Positions 18,406 to 27,127 of a stretch of 64,000 nucleotides of DNA are shown one piece after another; the first letter of the stretch is position 1; every line of letters begins with the position of its first letter. The notes beneath the pieces were generated by a model. It worked only from the letters and a program-made list of their open reading frames with translations, ran no database searches and was not told where the DNA came from. Location of the stretch: contig OY781093.1 of the NCBI GenBank assembly GCA_963676355.1, positions 1,178,001 to 1,242,000 on the forward strand, read 5' to 3'. The translations under genes and the position numbers were made by a program. The DNA comes from JAGLOK01 sp963676355. Its GTDB lineage: Bacteria; Bacillota; Clostridia; Christensenellales; UMGS416.

Positions 18406-18439
18406 ACCGCAGTGCAGGATTTCCTGTACTGCGGTTTTG
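18406..18439 (+). terminator. Rho-independent terminator
   Basis: ACCGCAGTGCAGGA (18406-18419) pairs with 18422-18435 with one G-T wobble, followed by TTTTG. It ends the esterase transcript before the importer promoter. Confidence 0.85.
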
Positions 18440-18463
18440 TGTCCTAGGAACTTATAAACGCAC

Positions 18464-18499
18464 TTTAGCTAAATTTTCTTATTGCTAAATTTAGCTAAA
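18464..18499. promoter_or_regulatory. Upstream palindromic operator sites
   Basis: TTTAGCTAAA at 18464-18473, and the perfect palindrome GCTAAATTTAGC at 18484-18495 with an overlapping TTTAGCTAAA at 18490-18499. The 12-bp palindrome occurs again 126 bp downstream, just after the -10 box. Two or more sites flanking a promoter suggest looping by a dimeric or tetrameric sugar repressor. The protein is unknown; the LacI regulator at 30917 is one candidate, though its own locus shows a different palindrome. Confidence 0.6.
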
Positions 18500-18561
18500 A
18501 GTTAGCCTTTAATCTATATAAAGCAACAAAATTTTATAAAAATATAGTCAATATGAATAGG

Positions 18562-18590
18562 TTGACACATAAAAAACTTAGTGATATAAT
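18562..18590 (+). promoter_or_regulatory. Consensus promoter of the sugar ABC importer
   Basis: TTGACA at 18562-18567 and TATAAT at 18585-18590 with an optimal 17-bp spacer: a full vegetative consensus. Start of transcription is predicted near 18597. Such a strong promoter needs repression, which the flanking operators would give. Confidence 0.85.
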
Positions 18591-18607
18591 CAAAGTGTTC
18601 TTAAAAG

Positions 18608-18624
18608 TTGCTAAATTTAGCTAA
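18608..18624. promoter_or_regulatory. Operator overlapping the early transcribed region
   Basis: TTGCTAAATTTAGCTAA, containing the palindrome GCTAAATTTAGC at 18610-18621, lies about 13-25 bp after the predicted start of transcription. A bound repressor here would block the importer promoter. It is identical in its core to the site at 18484-18495. Confidence 0.65.
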
Positions 18625-18683
18625 AGATAATAATCATCAGCTAAACATTTTCTAAGAATTTTATGAAAGGAAACATGCATATC

Positions 18684-19652
18684 ATGAGTACTTCAGGTCA
18701 AAACCACATGATTTATCCCAAAAGCCGGTCCATTGGCTTTCGCACGCGTAGAGGCGCGCGAAAATTATTGCAAAGATATCAACTGATTTTAATGTTGATA
18801 CCAGCAGTTACTATCGCTATTTTGTTTAACTACATTCCTATGTACGGGGTGCAGATAGCTTTCAAAGATTATACTGTTGTAAAAGGTATATCCGCAAGCC
18901 CTTGGGTTGGATTTAAGCATTTTATGAGGTTTTTCAATTCTTATAACTCTATAACTATCGTTAAGAACACGGTTTTGCTTAGTTTATACAGCATCTTATG
19001 GTCGTTTCCGATTCCGGTTTTACTATCACTGATGCTCAATCAGGTAACAAAACAGTCGTTTAAAAGAACAATACAAACCATAACATACCTTCCGTATTTT
19101 ATATCAACGGTAGTAATGGTTGGAATGATATTTCTTTTTCTCTCTCAACAGAGAGGGGTTTACGGAGCACTGATTAACATTTTTAATATTCAGGATGCAC
19201 CGGATTTACTGTCCGATGTCAAATGGTTTAGAACGGTCTATATAGCCACGGGTATATGGCAGACAACCGGTTTTGCCAGCGTTATTTATCTGGCGGCTCT
19301 CTCGGGAGTTGATCCCGCACTTTATGAGGCTGCGGTTATGGATGGCGCAGGAAAGTTCCAAAGAGTGCTGAACATAGACCTGCCGTGCCTGATGCCGACT
19401 ATAACAATAATGTTTATTCTTTCAATGGGTAACCTGATGAACGTTGGCTTTGAAAAAACTTTCCTGATGCAAAATATGGTGAATCAGCCTATTTCCGAAG
19501 TACTTGCAACTTACGTCTATAAAGTGGGACTGATAAACGCACAATACAGTTTTTCGGCGGCTGTAAACCTTTTTAACACAGCAGTAAATATTGCATTGCT
19601 TGTGCTGACCAATTACCTGTCAAAGAAAATGTCAGGCAACAGCTTGATGTAA
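18684..19652 (+). CDS. Sugar ABC importer permease, LplB/CUT1-like
   Basis: 322 residues from the ATG at 18684; ATGs at 18663 and 18675 are in frame, and the AAAGGA at 18666 leaves the choice open. Six membrane helices are predicted, starting with YQLILMLIPAVTIAILFNY. The conserved inner-membrane loop for the ATPase is present near residue 220 (YEAAVMDGAGKFQRVLNIDLP, the EAAxxDGA motif). With the genes at 19676 and 20677 it forms a complete CUT1 importer apart from the ATPase, which is usually a shared MsmX-type protein encoded elsewhere. Substrate is not deducible from sequence; context suggests an esterified oligosaccharide. Confidence 0.9.
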   Translation: MSTSGQNHMIYPKSRSIGFRTRRGARKLLQRYQLILMLIPAVTIAILFNYIPMYGVQIAFKDYTVVKGISASPWVGFKHFMRFFNSYNSITIVKNTVLLSLYSILWSFPIPVLLSLMLNQVTKQSFKRTIQTITYLPYFISTVVMVGMIFLFLSQQRGVYGALINIFNIQDAPDLLSDVKWFRTVYIATGIWQTTGFASVIYLAALSGVDPALYEAAVMDGAGKFQRVLNIDLPCLMPTITIMFILSMGNLMNVGFEKTFLMQNMVNQPISEVLATYVYKVGLINAQYSFSAAVNLFNTAVNIALLVLTNYLSKKMSGNSLM

Positions 19653-19675
19653 TCAAGGTGGAAGGAGAACATAAA

Positions 19676-20563
19676 GTGAGTACTAAAACAAAGAAAATTA
19701 AACTTACAAAAGGCGATATAGCTTTTAATTTCGTAAACTATTTAATCCTTACACTGGTCGGTCTTTCGATAGCATATCCGCTATATTTTGTAATAATAGC
19801 ATCGGTGAGCGATCCTTCGTATATTCAGTCGGGACAAGTTTGGTTAATCCCGAAGGGTACTTCGGTGGCTGCTTACAAGGAAGTTTTTAGCAATTCGAAG
19901 CTTTGGACAGGATATTATAACACTATAATTTATACAGTAGGGCTGACGTTCTTTTCGTTGCTTTTCATTTTGCCTGCAGCTTATGCACTGTCAAGAAAAG
20001 ATTTTTCGCTTCGCTCAATATTCATGATATTTTTCTTGATAACAATGTTTTTCAACGGCGGACTGGTTCCAACATACTTGCAGATAAAAAAGCTTGGCAT
20101 GCTGAACTCATACTGGGTAATGGTTATTCCGTGGTCGGTTAATACATTTTATATTATTATAGCAAGAACATTTTATTCATCGCAGATACCTGATGAATTA
20201 AGACAGGCTGCTGAAATAGACGGATGTTCGGATTTCCGCTTTTTCATGCAGATTGTTATGCCGCTGACAAGCGCGATAATCGCTGTTGTGGGGCTTTATG
20301 TGGCGGTTTTCAGTTGGAACAGCTATATGAATGCATTGATTTATCTTAAGGATGATGTGAAAAAACCATTGCAGATTGTTCTGCGTACAATATTAATTCA
20401 AAATGAAGGTCAGTTTGGGTCGTTCAATGCGGAAGACTGGAACAAAGCTGAAATGCTTAAATATGCATTGATAATATTCTCGACTCTGCCTATCATGTGC
20501 GTTTATCCGTTCATACAGAAATATTTCACAAAAGGCGCATTAATGGGATCAATAAAAGGGTAG
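19676..20563 (+). CDS. Sugar ABC importer permease, LplC/YtcP-like
   Basis: 295 residues starting at a GTG at 19676, chosen because AAGGAG lies 8 bp upstream; an in-frame GTG at 19658 would place that ribosome site inside the gene. Six membrane helices, first FVNYLILTLVGLSIAYPLYF. The ATPase-coupling loop is ELRQAAEIDGCSDFRFFMQIV. It is the second half of the transmembrane channel; the first permease ends 23 bp upstream. Family members import oligosaccharides such as those from xylan, pectin or host glycans. Confidence 0.9.
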   Translation: MSTKTKKIKLTKGDIAFNFVNYLILTLVGLSIAYPLYFVIIASVSDPSYIQSGQVWLIPKGTSVAAYKEVFSNSKLWTGYYNTIIYTVGLTFFSLLFILPAAYALSRKDFSLRSIFMIFFLITMFFNGGLVPTYLQIKKLGMLNSYWVMVIPWSVNTFYIIIARTFYSSQIPDELRQAAEIDGCSDFRFFMQIVMPLTSAIIAVVGLYVAVFSWNSYMNALIYLKDDVKKPLQIVLRTILIQNEGQFGSFNAEDWNKAEMLKYALIIFSTLPIMCVYPFIQKYFTKGALMGSIKG

Positions 20564-20676
20564 ATTCAATTAATGAACGTATATATTCAAAAATTATGAG
20601 GAGGATTAACCAGGGGGACTAATAGGAAACAAATTACTAAATAAAGCAAATCGGAACTTATAAGGAGGAAATGAAA

Positions 20677-22299
20677 ATGAAAAAAAGGTACTTAGCAATT
20701 TTGGTTGTTGTGATACTTGTTTTGGCTAGCGCTTTTGCCGGATGTGCAAAAACTACCGATCAGGATACAACGGACAAACCAGTCAAAACGGAAGGCTCTG
20801 AAGGTAATGAAGAATCAAGCGGGCCAATACAGCTTACAGGACTTACCATCACTCAGTCATCTGAAACTACATTCCCTTACCCGGTAGTTAACAAAATGGC
20901 AGAAGAAGCCAATTTGGAGATAACTTGGGAAACATACGGAATAACAGACTGGGGAACACAGAAATCAGTTATGTTAGCAGGCGGAGACCTACCGGATATC
21001 TGGTATTCAGTTACAGTTACAGATGCTGATGCAAACTCTGGACTGTTTACTGACTTGGCTCCATATATCGACAGCACTGTTAACATTAAACGTTTCTTTA
21101 CAGAGATACCGGAAGCTCGTACTTTCTGCACCAATCCAGAAGGAACAATATATGGATTGCCTAGCCAACATGCTCTTAAGCCCATTGCGGGAGATTCAAT
21201 GTATGTCAATAAGACATGGTGTGACACTTTAGGCATAGAGTTACCAAAAACATTGGACGATTATGCTGATATGCTCAGAGCATTTGTAACACAGGATCCT
21301 AACGGCGACGGAGAACTCAATGAAATCGGATATACCGGTTACGGTGTATTACCGTTTTATACTCCAGGGGATCAAATCAACAGTATGGGAGCAGTTCAAT
21401 GTTTCTTACCTTCGTTCGGAGTAGTGCTTAGCCAAGGTATGGCACCGAGACCCCTAACGATGGTTGTTGATGGAGAGGTTGTCTTTGCACCTACAATGGA
21501 AGGTTTCAAAGAGGCTTTGATTTGGCTCAACGGGCTTTATTCTGAAGGTTTAATTGATCAGGAACTGTTCACAATGGACCCACCTGCAATGATGGCAAAA
21601 CTTGGCGCTTCTGAAGGCGTTATGGCAGGCGCAGGCAGTGCTTGGTCGAAAGAGGCTTTCTGTCTCGGAGAAGCAGATAACTTTGAATACATAGCACCTC
21701 CTATAGGACCGGACGGACAGCAATACTGGCGTTCAGACTATGCATTCTCAATGTTTGGAAACACAGCTATGATAGCTGCTACATGTGAAGAAACAGAAGC
21801 GGTTATGGCTTTCTATGACCTGTGCTATGACGAATGGAATAGCTTGCAGATTGCCTATGGCTCCGAAGGTGTAGGCACAGCAATTGGCGATGACGGAAAT
21901 CCTATGCTTATAGCAGCTCCTGACGGATCGACAGGCGACGCTTTCAGATTCACATGTGCATCTGAAATGGGTCCAGGCTGGGCAAGCGCAGAATACAGCG
22001 CAAGCGTAGGCGGACGCGGAAACAGCGACACATTCCTTAAAGGTGACGCAAGTGCTTTCTACTCAGATTATTTCTTACCAGAAAGCCGCTATCCTACAGT
22101 TAAGTGGACTGTTGAACAGACAGAACGACTATCAACTCTTCAGACTGACATCAATACATATGCTGACACAGCACTCGTTGACTTCATAATGAACGGCGGC
22201 GTAGAAGAAGGATGGCAGGATTATCTTGACAAACTCGACAAAATGGGATTACCAGAACTTATGGAAATTTATGTCCAAGGATACGAATCAACAAAATAA
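20677..22299 (+). CDS. Sugar-binding lipoprotein of the ABC importer, LplA-like
   Basis: 540 residues from the ATG at 20677 (AGGAGG 9 bp upstream). A lipoprotein signal is clear: KKRYLAILVVVILVLASA then the lipobox AFAGC, so the mature protein is anchored outside the membrane. The long (over 500 residue) family 1 extracellular solute-binding fold fits oligosaccharide ligands. A Ca-like loop DPNGDGELNEIGYT is present near residue 210. It captures the substrate for the two permeases just upstream. A strong hairpin follows, which would give this gene more transcript than the esterase genes beyond it. Confidence 0.92.
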   Translation: MKKRYLAILVVVILVLASAFAGCAKTTDQDTTDKPVKTEGSEGNEESSGPIQLTGLTITQSSETTFPYPVVNKMAEEANLEITWETYGITDWGTQKSVMLAGGDLPDIWYSVTVTDADANSGLFTDLAPYIDSTVNIKRFFTEIPEARTFCTNPEGTIYGLPSQHALKPIAGDSMYVNKTWCDTLGIELPKTLDDYADMLRAFVTQDPNGDGELNEIGYTGYGVLPFYTPGDQINSMGAVQCFLPSFGVVLSQGMAPRPLTMVVDGEVVFAPTMEGFKEALIWLNGLYSEGLIDQELFTMDPPAMMAKLGASEGVMAGAGSAWSKEAFCLGEADNFEYIAPPIGPDGQQYWRSDYAFSMFGNTAMIAATCEETEAVMAFYDLCYDEWNSLQIAYGSEGVGTAIGDDGNPMLIAAPDGSTGDAFRFTCASEMGPGWASAEYSASVGGRGNSDTFLKGDASAFYSDYFLPESRYPTVKWTVEQTERLSTLQTDINTYADTALVDFIMNGGVEEGWQDYLDKLDKMGLPELMEIYVQGYESTK

Positions 22300-22314
22300 T
22301 TAACTGGTGGATTA

Positions 22315-22350
22315 CCGCTGCTTCTGCAAAAGCAGAAGCAGCGGATTTTA
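22315..22350 (+). terminator. Strong terminator or processing hairpin after the binding protein
   Basis: CCGCTGCTTCTGC (22315-22327) pairs perfectly with 22332-22344 around AAAA, followed by ATTTTAT. Either it ends the importer operon or it protects the 3' end of the binding-protein message while allowing partial readthrough to the esterase genes. Confidence 0.85.
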
Positions 22351-22568
22351 TAATCAAATTATGACAGTTTTTACTTAATTTAAAATTCATTGTTTTTCAA
22401 AATGCCTGACAGTGTTGGATTAGAAGCGGACATTTTGAAAAGCAACGTCGCATAATCATTTCATAGAAGTATATGAAGAAACTAATTGAACGTCTTAAAA
22501 ATTAAATCTTTGCGTAATGAGTTTACGGCGTCGCTCCAATACATAAAAATAAGTGGAGGCCAATTTAC

Positions 22569-24044
22569 ATGAATAAAAAAATAGTAATAAATCCGGGAAA
22601 TCCGAATGATGAGAATCGTCATTACTTGCCTAAGGAACTAAAAGGTTCGGATATGGTGGTTAATGAGAACGGAAATGATTCGATACCTTATCCAGAAAGA
22701 TTAAAAGAGTATTCGGAAGTTTTTTTGGATGATGTACGTGATTCCTGGTATGAGTATGTACCGGAAAGCTATGACGGCACAAAAAAGGTTCCGTTGGTAA
22801 TCTCGATGCACGGCGGGGCGATGACCGGTTGGGGACAGGCGGTTTATACTTCATGGACTTTGATTGCTGAAAGAGAAGGCTTTATTACAGTATTTCCTGA
22901 TGCCAGCGAACATAACTTTTGGATTGTAGAGATAGCTGATAAAGCTTTAGAGGTTTTAGGAAAGCCAAATCCGGAAGGTTTTTATTTGAACCAATTCCCT
23001 GAAAACCCAGATGACAACCACGATATGAATTTTGTGCTTGCGTTAATAGATAAACTTAAACAAAAATACAATATTGATGAAAGTCGCATATTTATGCAAG
23101 GCATGTCTATGGGTAATATGATGACAAGTCAATTTTCAAGATATCATGGAGAAATATTGGCCGCAATGGCTGGCTCAGCCGGTCCTACACATACATCAGC
23201 TCTTTATAAGGATGGAAAGCTTTCCAATAGAAGCGGTTCACTTGGTGTGTGGCAATCTCGCATGGAGCTTGATCAGAACCCTGAGGATTTTGGGGGTACC
23301 ACCCAAGGATTAGTTAGGCTAAACCGTGATTACTGGAAGGAAATCAACGGCTGCAATGAGCTTCCACAGATAAAAATAGTGGGAGAAAATAATTTTGCCT
23401 TTTATAGGGGAGAGTCAGCCGATTATGTATTCCGCGATGTTAAAAATCGCGATCATGGGCAGACCATGGATGACGCTGAACTGGTATGGGATTATCTGTT
23501 TTCAGCTACAAGTCGCGGTGAAGATGGCCGAATCATACATACTGAGCCTATTTCTGCGAGAAAGGGCGATGACTATGGTATAGCCTTGGCGGTTGGTAGT
23601 TCAAAAGCCTATGTCAATAATCAGCTTGTTCAGTTGAACGGCCCGGTGTTCCTTCACCAAAAACTTAAATATCATGGCTTAAACGGCGATGCATTAGTGC
23701 GCGGCGAGTACTTTATGACGCCGGTTTCATTTGTTGCGGATGCATTGGGCGGAAAGTGTGATATTTCAGAGGATGGCTGCTCGGCAGAGTTGACGCTTAA
23801 AGATGGACGCGTATTGCAGTTTGCGCGTGGCGTTGTGGCGTGTCTTGTGGATAACAAGGTTCATTCCATGTCCTGTGAGCCGGTCCTTAGAGATGGACAG
23901 CTGTATGTTCCGATTGAATGGATATGCAAGAACATATTGAACAATCAAACTTCACGTTATGAGGATGTGCTTTATATTACCGATCACTTTGCAGAGCTGT
24001 CAATTAATATGGCGCTGCTGATTAGCGATGAAATACTGGCATAG
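22569..24044 (+). CDS. Two-domain CE1-like esterase, family member 1 of 6
   Basis: 491 residues, no signal peptide. Three parts: a conserved N-terminal segment of about 50 residues (PGNPNDxNRxYLPxxLKG ... VVNENGN), an alpha/beta hydrolase resembling PHB-depolymerase/LpqC-type CE1 enzymes (about 55-320), and a C-terminal domain (about 335-490) that looks like the copper amine oxidase N-terminal-like domain (KAYVNNQLVQL ... YFMTPVSFVADALGG ... QLYVPIEWICKNIL). Oxyanion motif SMHGGAMTGWGQ, nucleophile elbow GMSMGN (Ser180), catalytic His probably in KNRDHGQT (His296). GGAGG precedes the ATG. First of four tandem copies; the substrate is unknown, presumably an acylated sugar imported by the upstream ABC system. 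Confidence 0.8.
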   Translation: MNKKIVINPGNPNDENRHYLPKELKGSDMVVNENGNDSIPYPERLKEYSEVFLDDVRDSWYEYVPESYDGTKKVPLVISMHGGAMTGWGQAVYTSWTLIAEREGFITVFPDASEHNFWIVEIADKALEVLGKPNPEGFYLNQFPENPDDNHDMNFVLALIDKLKQKYNIDESRIFMQGMSMGNMMTSQFSRYHGEILAAMAGSAGPTHTSALYKDGKLSNRSGSLGVWQSRMELDQNPEDFGGTTQGLVRLNRDYWKEINGCNELPQIKIVGENNFAFYRGESADYVFRDVKNRDHGQTMDDAELVWDYLFSATSRGEDGRIIHTEPISARKGDDYGIALAVGSSKAYVNNQLVQLNGPVFLHQKLKYHGLNGDALVRGEYFMTPVSFVADALGGKCDISEDGCSAELTLKDGRVLQFARGVVACLVDNKVHSMSCEPVLRDGQLYVPIEWICKNILNNQTSRYEDVLYITDHFAELSINMALLISDEILA

Positions 24045-24092
24045 CACACTAAATACCTTTGTGCAATGTGCTTTGTGAAAGGAGCTTTATAT

Positions 24093-25571
24093 ATGAAAGG
24101 CAAGATAAAAATTTTGCCCGGCAATCCAAACGATGATAACAGGGATTACCTCCCTATGGCGATAAAGGGCACCGACATGGTGGTGAACGAAAACGGCAAC
24201 AACTCGCAGGTTTATCCGGAAAGGCTAAAGGAATATATAGAGCCGATTGAAGACGGAATAGAGCACATTTGGTATGAATATGTTCCGGAAAGCTATGATG
24301 GGACAAAGAAAGTTCCTTTGGTTCTTTCTATGCATGGCGGGCTTATGACAGGCTGGGGACAGGCGATATATACTTCATGGACAATGGTTGCAGAGAGGGA
24401 AGGCTTTATTGTAGTTTTTCCAAATGCGAGAAAAAGCCGTATGTGGGTTTTGCAGGCGGATGACAAAGTACGCGAAGCTATGAAAACTCCTATGAATGGA
24501 TTTACACCTCATATACCGCCGATAGACCCAGCGGAAAATGATGATATGAATCTAACTGTCGAGCTTATAGAAAAAATGAAAAGCAAATACAACATAGACG
24601 AAGGCAGGATTTTCATGCAGGGAATGTCTATGGGGAATTCGATGACAAGTCAGTTTGCAAGATATCATGGCAAAATGCTTGCTGGCAAGGCCGGCTCGGC
24701 GGGGCCTACTTATCCGGGGCTTCTGTATGATGAAGAAGGTAAAATTTTAAATAGTGCTGGTCCACTTGCAGTTTGGCAATCGCGTATGGAGCTTGATTCG
24801 GGCGGGCCTCCGTTCTTTGAAGGAGACGACACTAAAATAGTAAAGATAAACAGGGATTACTGGAAGCAGATAAATAAATGCGAAGATTTACCTCAAATTA
24901 AAATAACGGGTGAAGACAATCTCGTTTTTTATAAGGGTGAATATGCGGATATAGTGTTCCGCGACGTAAAAAACCGCGACCATGGACAGACTATGGACGA
25001 TGCAGAATTAGTTTGGGATTATCTTTTCTCGGGAATCAGCAGGAATGAAAAAGGCGAGATAATAAACGGCGAAACTATTTTGCCAAGAGAGGGAGATAAA
25101 TACGCGATAGCTGTGGCTGATGGCCGCGGGAAAGCATATCTAAATAACAAACTTGTGGAACTTAGTGGACCTGTCTTTACTCACAAAAAGCTTAAATATC
25201 ATGGCCTTGAAGGAGACGCAAAAGTTAGGGGAGAATATTTCATGGCTCCTGTATCGTTTGTAGCACAAGCACTGGGGGCGGATGTTTTGGAATCGGAAGG
25301 CGGAAGTGTTGCCGAAATCACGCTTTCGGATGGAAGACAAATGCAGTTTGCACGCGGGATAATAGGCTGTGCGGTTGACGGCAAAGTCTGCTCTATGCTA
25401 TGCGAAGCGGTGCTCAGAGACGGCGAGCTCTATGTGCCAATAGAGTGGGTTTTCCAGAAGATGCTTGACAATCACGTATCTCAATGCGATGGCGTTCTTT
25501 ACATCACCGATCATTATTCAGCGCTTTCCCATAATGTCGCAGAGATAATAAGGGATGAAATACTGGTATAA
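24093..25571 (+). CDS. Two-domain CE1-like esterase, family member 2 of 6
   Basis: 492 residues from the ATG at 24093 (AAAGGAG 8 bp upstream; an in-frame start at 24066 has none). Same layout as member 1: N-terminal NPNDDNRDYLP segment, hydrolase with SMHGGLMTGWGQ and GMSMGN (Ser179), His in KNRDHGQT, and the C-terminal copper-amine-oxidase-N-like domain. Between members the region around the substrate pocket differs most, for example AGPTYPGLLYDEEGK and the stretch at about residues 110-150. This suggests copies specialised for different acyl groups or sugars. Its untranslated leader is nearly identical to that of member 3. Confidence 0.8.
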   Translation: MKGKIKILPGNPNDDNRDYLPMAIKGTDMVVNENGNNSQVYPERLKEYIEPIEDGIEHIWYEYVPESYDGTKKVPLVLSMHGGLMTGWGQAIYTSWTMVAEREGFIVVFPNARKSRMWVLQADDKVREAMKTPMNGFTPHIPPIDPAENDDMNLTVELIEKMKSKYNIDEGRIFMQGMSMGNSMTSQFARYHGKMLAGKAGSAGPTYPGLLYDEEGKILNSAGPLAVWQSRMELDSGGPPFFEGDDTKIVKINRDYWKQINKCEDLPQIKITGEDNLVFYKGEYADIVFRDVKNRDHGQTMDDAELVWDYLFSGISRNEKGEIINGETILPREGDKYAIAVADGRGKAYLNNKLVELSGPVFTHKKLKYHGLEGDAKVRGEYFMAPVSFVAQALGADVLESEGGSVAEITLSDGRQMQFARGIIGCAVDGKVCSMLCEAVLRDGELYVPIEWVFQKMLDNHVSQCDGVLYITDHYSALSHNVAEIIRDEILV

Positions 25572-25618
25572 CTTATTAAATAATTTGAAAAACAAGCTTT
25601 GTGAAAGGAATTTTATTT

Positions 25619-27100
25619 ATGAAAGGCAAGCTGAAAATTTTGCCCGGTAATCCAAACGATGATAACAGGGATTACCTCCCTATGGCGATAAAGGGCACCG
25701 ATATGGTTGTAAATGAAAACGGAAACAGCTCTCAGGTGTATCCTAAGAGACTTAAAGAATATAAAGGCGAAGTGCTGGAGGGCTCTGAGGAAATTTGGTA
25801 TGAATATGTTCCTGAAAGCTATGACGGCACAAAGAAAGTGCCTCTTGTGGTTTCCATGCACGGAGGAGCAATGACGGGCTGGGGACAAGCGATATATACA
25901 AGCTGGACGATGGTTGCCGACAGGGAAGGGTTTATACTGCTTTTCCCGCAGGCTTCAAGCAGGAAGTTTTGGATAGTGGAAATGGATGAAGAATCGATGG
26001 AGACGCTTGGGAAACCTCGTCCTGATGATTTTTATCTCAATGTGCCGCCGGAAGATCCGATGGAAAACCATGATATGAACAGCGTCAGGGTGCTGATTGA
26101 CCGTATGCAGGAAAAGTATAACATCGATAAAAACAGAATATATATGCAGGGTATGTCTATGGGCAATATGATGACAAGCCAATTTTCGCGATATCATGGT
26201 GAAATATTAGCGGCAATGGCGGGCTCTGCGGGTCCGACATGTCCGAAAGTTTTATATGATGAAAACGGTGAAATGAAGTACCGGGCAAAAAGCCCATTGG
26301 CTGTCTGGCAGACACGCTGCGAGAATGACATAGTCCCTTTCCATCACAATAATACAACTGACGATTTCGTAGTAATGAACAGGAACTATTGGAAAACAAT
26401 AAATGATATTTCCGGTCTTCCATTAATAAAGATTACAGGCGAAGATAACTTTGCATTCTATACCGGAAAAAAGGCAGATCTCGTGTTCCGCGATGTTAAA
26501 AACCGTGACCATGGTCAGACTCTGGACGATGCAGAGCTTGTCTGGGATTACCTTTTCTCGGGAATCAAGCGTGGCGAAAACGGTGAAATAGTTAGAACAG
26601 AAACAATTTTACAGAGAACTGGCGATGAATATGCTATCGCCATATCCGAAGGCAGTGCAAAGGCATATCTTAACAACGAGTTGGTGGAAATGAGCGGACC
26701 TTCGTTTATGCACCAGAAACTGAAATACCATGGGCTTGACGGCGGTACGAAGGTGCGCGGCGAATACTTTATGACGCCTGTATCATTTGTGGCAAAAGCG
26801 ATTGGTGCGAAGTTAGAAACGTCAGAAGGCGGCTATGTTGCTGAGATTACGCTTGCCGACGGAAGGCACATGCAGTTTGCCCGAGGGATAATAGGATGTG
26901 CTATTGACGGGAAAGTGCACTCAATGCTTTGCGAGGCAGTGTTTAAAAACGGAGAGCTTTATGTACCGATTGAGTGGGTGTGTCAAAAGATGCTAAACAA
27001 CCACGTGTCAAGATGCGATGGAGTGTTGTATATCACAGACCACTATTCGCAGCTGTTGATTAATATGGCGCATCTTTTAAGAGATGAGATTTTAGCTTGA
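25619..27100 (+). CDS. Two-domain CE1-like esterase, family member 3 of 6
   Basis: 493 residues from the ATG at 25619 (AAAGGA 9 bp upstream). Hydrolase core with SMHGGAMTGWGQ, GMSMGN nucleophile elbow and KNRDHGQT; C-terminal domain with KAYLNNELVEMSGP and LYVPIEWVCQKML. Cytoplasmic. Closest by eye to members 2 and 4: the first about 45 residues are almost the same as in member 2, and the C-terminal domain almost the same as in member 4, which fits tandem duplication with gene conversion. Variable stretches are around residues 110-145 and 205-245. Confidence 0.8.
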   Translation: MKGKLKILPGNPNDDNRDYLPMAIKGTDMVVNENGNSSQVYPKRLKEYKGEVLEGSEEIWYEYVPESYDGTKKVPLVVSMHGGAMTGWGQAIYTSWTMVADREGFILLFPQASSRKFWIVEMDEESMETLGKPRPDDFYLNVPPEDPMENHDMNSVRVLIDRMQEKYNIDKNRIYMQGMSMGNMMTSQFSRYHGEILAAMAGSAGPTCPKVLYDENGEMKYRAKSPLAVWQTRCENDIVPFHHNNTTDDFVVMNRNYWKTINDISGLPLIKITGEDNFAFYTGKKADLVFRDVKNRDHGQTLDDAELVWDYLFSGIKRGENGEIVRTETILQRTGDEYAIAISEGSAKAYLNNELVEMSGPSFMHQKLKYHGLDGGTKVRGEYFMTPVSFVAKAIGAKLETSEGGYVAEITLADGRHMQFARGIIGCAIDGKVHSMLCEAVFKNGELYVPIEWVCQKMLNNHVSRCDGVLYITDHYSQLLINMAHLLRDEILA

Positions 27101-27127
27101 AAATGACGGTATAAGGGGAAAATAAGC

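Noticed and set aside
22390..22440. TTTTCAAAATG and CATTTTGAAAA inverted pair as a terminator
   Set aside because: Arms are about 30 bases apart with no T run; the strong hairpin at 22315 already serves this gap. Could be an operator, but not supported enough to list.
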